A stretch of 17,235 bases of DNA from an uncultured Micrococcales bacterium (GTDB lineage: Bacteria > Actinomycetota > Actinomycetes > Actinomycetales > Microbacteriaceae): positions 1-17,235 of the forward strand of contig CAIPNT010000165.1 in NCBI GenBank assembly GCA_903866485.1. Direction: 5' to 3'. Shown piece by piece: positions 13,853 to 17,235 of the stretch. The first letter of the stretch is position 1; each line of letters opens with the position of its first letter. The translations under genes and the position numbers were made by a program. Under the pieces are notes generated by a model that saw nothing but the letters and a program-made list of their open reading frames with translations, was not told the origin of the DNA and made no database searches.

Positions 13853-15199
13853 CTAAGCCTTTGGGCGAGACGCGAAGGTCTCGAAGGCTAAACGCGGGTC
13901 TTTGGTTGCCGAAATCGCGACGATGTCGCGACGAAGCAAGAAGTTCCAAACCCAACCAGAGAACACACGAATCTTGCGCTCCCACATAGGCATGGCTAGG
14001 CCGTGGTATCCGCGGTGCATGAACCAGGCGATTACACCCTTGATAGCAAGCTTGCGGAACTGGAAGACACCAACACCAACACCAAGACCGGCTACTGCAC
14101 CTAGGTTTACGTGGTAATACTCCTGAATGCCTTCACCACGAAGCGAGGCAACAATGTTCTTAGCAAGAAGCTTTGCCTGACGAACTGCGTGTTGAGCGTT
14201 TGGAACGCAGAAGCCACCGACGCCACCACCGGTTAGGTCAGGAACGGCAGAAACGTCACCTGCGGTCCAGGCGTCAGCAATTACCTTCTCACCTTCGACA
14301 ACCTGAAGGGTTGCCTTTGCGGTGATGCGGCCACGCTCGTCTAGAGGTAGGTCGGTGTTGCGAACGAATGGGTGAGCCATGACGCCCGCGGTCCATACGA
14401 TTACGTCTGACTCGAAGCTCTCACCTGTTGAAAGCTCGATCTTGCCTTTTACGGCTGACTGCAGCTGAGTGTTCAAGTGAATCTGAGCACCACGCTGGTC
14501 TAGGTTGGCGATAACCCACTGGCTGGTCTCGAGCGAAACCTCAGGCATGATGCGACCCATGGCTTCAATCAGGTGGAAGTGGGTGTCTTCGAAGCTGATG
14601 TTTGGGTAGTAGCGCAATAGGTAGCTGACTAGCGAACGCATCTCTGCAAAGGTCTCGATGCCGGCAAAACCGCCACCAACCACAACAAAGGTGAGCAGGC
14701 GGTCGCGGGCGGCGCCGGCAGGCAGGTTTGCAGCCTTGTCTAGGTTGGTGATGATTCGGTTGCGAATCTCAACCGCCTCTTCGATGGTCTTTAGACCGAT
14801 TGCGTTGTCGGCCACGCCGGGAATTGGGAAGGTGCGTGAAACCGCGCCGGCAGTGACAACGATCTGGTCATACTGCTGCTTATAAGGCTTAAGTCCGTCT
14901 ACCTCGATGGTTGCGGTCTTGGTCTTGTGGTCAACGTTGGTGACCTTGCCGGCAACGATATTGGTGCTGCGCAGGTGGCGACGGTGTGAGGTTACAACAT
15001 GTCGTGCCTCAATCGAGCCGGCGACAACCTCTGGCAAGAATGGCTGGTAGGTCAGGTATGGCAGCGGGTCAACTAGGGTGACCTCGGCCTCGCCCTTGCC
15101 AAGCAGCTTTTCTAGCTTGAAGGCAGTGTAAAAACCGGCGTAACCGCCACCGACGATAAGGATCTTGGGTGCAGCGGCACCGATGTTATTTGCAGGCAT
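13853..15199 (-). CDS. ndh: Type II NADH dehydrogenase (NDH-2)
   Basis: This 448-residue membrane-attached flavoprotein passes electrons from NADH to the quinone pool without pumping protons. The FAD-binding Rossmann motif GGGYAG lies at 17-22 and the NAD-binding motif GGGFAG at 175-180. The second FAD motif is WTAGDVSAVPD, followed by QHAVRQAKLLAKNI. The C-terminus (GVIAWFMHRGYHGLAMPMWERKIR then VWNFLLRRDIV) forms the amphipathic membrane anchor typical of NDH-2. The length is normal. The ATG is preceded by TAAATT at leaderless spacing, and a terminator hairpin follows the gene, so it looks monocistronic. Confidence 0.96.
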   Translation of the reverse strand: MPANNIGAAAPKILIVGGGYAGFYTAFKLEKLLGKGEAEVTLVDPLPYLTYQPFLPEVVAGSIEARHVVTSHRRHLRSTNIVAGKVTNVDHKTKTATIEVDGLKPYKQQYDQIVVTAGAVSRTFPIPGVADNAIGLKTIEEAVEIRNRIITNLDKAANLPAGAARDRLLTFVVVGGGFAGIETFAEMRSLVSYLLRYYPNISFEDTHFHLIEAMGRIMPEVSLETSQWVIANLDQRGAQIHLNTQLQSAVKGKIELSTGESFESDVIVWTAGVMAHPFVRNTDLPLDERGRITAKATLQVVEGEKVIADAWTAGDVSAVPDLTGGGVGGFCVPNAQHAVRQAKLLAKNIVASLRGEGIQEYYHVNLGAVAGLGVGVGVFQFRKLAIKGVIAWFMHRGYHGLAMPMWERKIRVFSGWVWNFLLRRDIVAISATKDPRLAFETFASRPKA

Positions 15200-15205
15200 A
15201 GCTCT

Positions 15206-15211
15206 AATTTA
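15206..15211 (-). promoter_or_regulatory. -10 element of a leaderless promoter for ndh
   Basis: TAAATT on the minus strand ends six bases before the ndh ATG. The intervening AGAGCT contains AGAG but is too close to the ATG to act as a normal ribosome binding site. The 56-base gap up to the DUF501 stop has no evident -35. Confidence 0.45.
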
Positions 15212-15255
15212 CTACCTTCATTTGATTGGTTGGATTTTGGGTTGTCTGGGTGGTT

Positions 15256-15768
15256 CTAAAAACTTTCGCAAACACAGCGATTTGGGCTCCAACTGCAGAG
15301 CTCGAGCGCGATGTCGCCGATTGGATTGACTCCGGGTCCGGCCGCAAGCGAGTGGCCGATCAAAGCGTGAAGACACTTGACACGGGTTGGCATGCCGCCT
15401 GCAGAAATGCCTGCAATTTCTGGCACGTCCAAGCCCAACTCGGCGCCGGTTGCATCGCGATCGGCGATGTATGCCTCGTGCGCCTGCTGATAGGCGGCGG
15501 CAAGCTCTGGTTCTTCGGCCAGTTGCTGTTGCAACTGTGCCATTAGCCCGCTGGCCTCAAGGGTCGAAACCGCCGAGGTGGCGCCGCGGTGAGTCAAGTA
15601 ATAGGTGGTTGGAAACGGGGTTCCGTCGCTCAGTCGAGGGCCTGTGTGCACCACGGTTGGCTTGCCACAGACACAGCGTGCGGCAATTGCTCGGATGTCG
15701 CGCGCCGGTCGACCTAGTTGTCGCGACACCTCGGCGATGTCGGCCTCGGTGGCTGGAGATAGAGGCAT
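15256..15768 (-). CDS. DUF501 family protein
   Basis: This 170-residue soluble protein of unknown function belongs to a family found mainly in actinobacteria. Conserved parts seen are the cysteine pair C32-V-C34 (ARCVCGKPTVVHTGPRL), PFPTTYYLTHRGA, a helical segment of about 40 residues, and the C-terminal GGMPTRVKCLHALIGHSLAAGPGVNPIGD block. The cysteines and histidines could bind a metal, which is an inference. The ATG overlaps the TAA of the FtsB-like gene by one base (TAATG), so translation is probably coupled. The order eno, FtsB-like, DUF501 is the same as M. tuberculosis Rv1023-Rv1025. Confidence 0.9.
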   Translation of the reverse strand: MPLSPATEADIAEVSRQLGRPARDIRAIAARCVCGKPTVVHTGPRLSDGTPFPTTYYLTHRGATSAVSTLEASGLMAQLQQQLAEEPELAAAYQQAHEAYIADRDATGAELGLDVPEIAGISAGGMPTRVKCLHALIGHSLAAGPGVNPIGDIALELCSWSPNRCVCESF

Positions 15769-16340
15769 TAGTTGGTGGCCGCCTTTGGGATGTCGATGCC
15801 GGCAACAACTACCGACTGAAGCACTGAATCTACCCAGTTGTTGCGGGTAACGTGAATCGATTTTGAGATTTGGCCATAGTTGCGCTTATCGGCGAGCATC
15901 GCTCCCACGGTTCCAGAGGTGTCCGAAGAGTTAACGCCGTTGGCATCCATGACCAAATAAGAAACCTCGCCAGGCATCACATAATAGAGCCGGTTGCGAG
16001 CCTGTGACTTGATGTAAACCGGGTCTTCCCATCGGGTGCGTTCGATTTTCATTTGCTCGACGGCATTTCTAGCCTGGGTCACATTCGCCTGTGCCTGGGC
16101 AACCTGCTGACGCAAAACAAACCATTGCTGAACCCGCGGTGCAAGTGTGAGCACACCAACCACGATCATCACCAAAAGCGTCAGAGTATAGGCATTTAGC
16201 CGCATTCCGCGCTTCCACTCGGTGTTTAGCGGCATGCGAGCCTGAGTCTTGACTCGGCGACTTTCGACAGTCAACTTAGAAGCAGAAACCGGCGCCTTTC
16301 GAGCAGACTTCTTACCCTGATCGGGCATAGGTCTCTTCAT
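15768..16340 (-). CDS. FtsB/DivIC-like septum formation initiator
   Basis: This 190-residue bitopic protein has a basic cytoplasmic N-terminus (about 46 residues), one transmembrane helix (47-67), an extracytoplasmic coiled coil (about 72-106) and the family motif WEDPVYIKSQARNRLYYVMPGE. Such proteins join FtsL and FtsQ at the division septum and help activate septal wall synthesis. An outer C-terminal extension of about 60 residues follows the motif. ATG 16340 gives the longest product; ATG 16328 (MPDQ) is a possible alternative with GAAGAGA upstream. It starts 28 bases after the enolase stop and is probably in its transcript. Confidence 0.9.
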   Translation of the reverse strand: MKRPMPDQGKKSARKAPVSASKLTVESRRVKTQARMPLNTEWKRGMRLNAYTLTLLVMIVVGVLTLAPRVQQWFVLRQQVAQAQANVTQARNAVEQMKIERTRWEDPVYIKSQARNRLYYVMPGEVSYLVMDANGVNSSDTSGTVGAMLADKRNYGQISKSIHVTRNNWVDSVLQSVVVAGIDIPKAATN

Positions 16341-16368
16341 AAGACGCCGGTCTCTTTACTTTTTTTGC

Positions 16369-17235
<867 letters not shown>

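Overview
The window looks like a piece of chromosomal core genome from a compact, medium-GC actinobacterium, most likely a small-genome Microbacteriaceae of the Rhodoluna/Aquiluna type. That placement is an inference. It rests on the actinobacterial TANNNT promoter elements, on protein families such as DUF4307, DUF501, PIN-PhoH and YkoE, and on a gene order that resembles Mycobacterium tuberculosis Rv1080c-Rv1095 (greA, DUF4307, small membrane protein, hemolysin III, Z-prenyl synthase, phoH2) and Rv1023-Rv1025 (eno, FtsB-like, DUF501). I see no mobile elements, CRISPR arrays or phage genes.

Layout. Positions 1-174 hold only a strong terminator. From 175 to 2817 the minus strand carries an NTF2-like protein, a PIN-PhoH ATPase and a cis-prenyltransferase. 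From 2871 to 6037 come a hemolysin III/TrhA protein (+), a small membrane protein (-), DUF4307 and greA (+), and threonine deaminase (-). From 6095 to 8835 a YcaQ-like DNA glycosylase (+) faces an htpX-lemA pair (-). Two tandem pirins (+, 8923-10812) follow. The minus strand from 10809 to 13732 then holds a thiamin-precursor ECF transporter: a YkoE-like S component and a single protein fusing two ATPases to the EcfT subunit, under a TPP riboswitch. A tRNA gene lies just upstream of that riboswitch. The rest of the minus strand holds a type II NADH dehydrogenase, then (in transcription order from the right edge) enolase, an FtsB/DivIC-like protein and a DUF501 protein. Enolase is cut by the window end.

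Two patterns run across the window. All four convergent gene pairs overlap by exactly four bases, sharing the stop-codon palindrome. About eight genes have a -10-like hexamer ending 6-7 bases before the start codon, with no ribosome binding site, which suggests leaderless mRNAs. The genes that lack this arrangement mostly have a clear Shine-Dalgarno sequence. Both patterns fit genome streamlining.

I did not find a convincing new multi-gene system. The items most worth a second look are the tRNA with a Leu(UAA) anticodon but a short variable loop, the ATPase-ATPase-EcfT fusion, an unassigned operator-like palindrome upstream of the pirins, and the two window-wide patterns.
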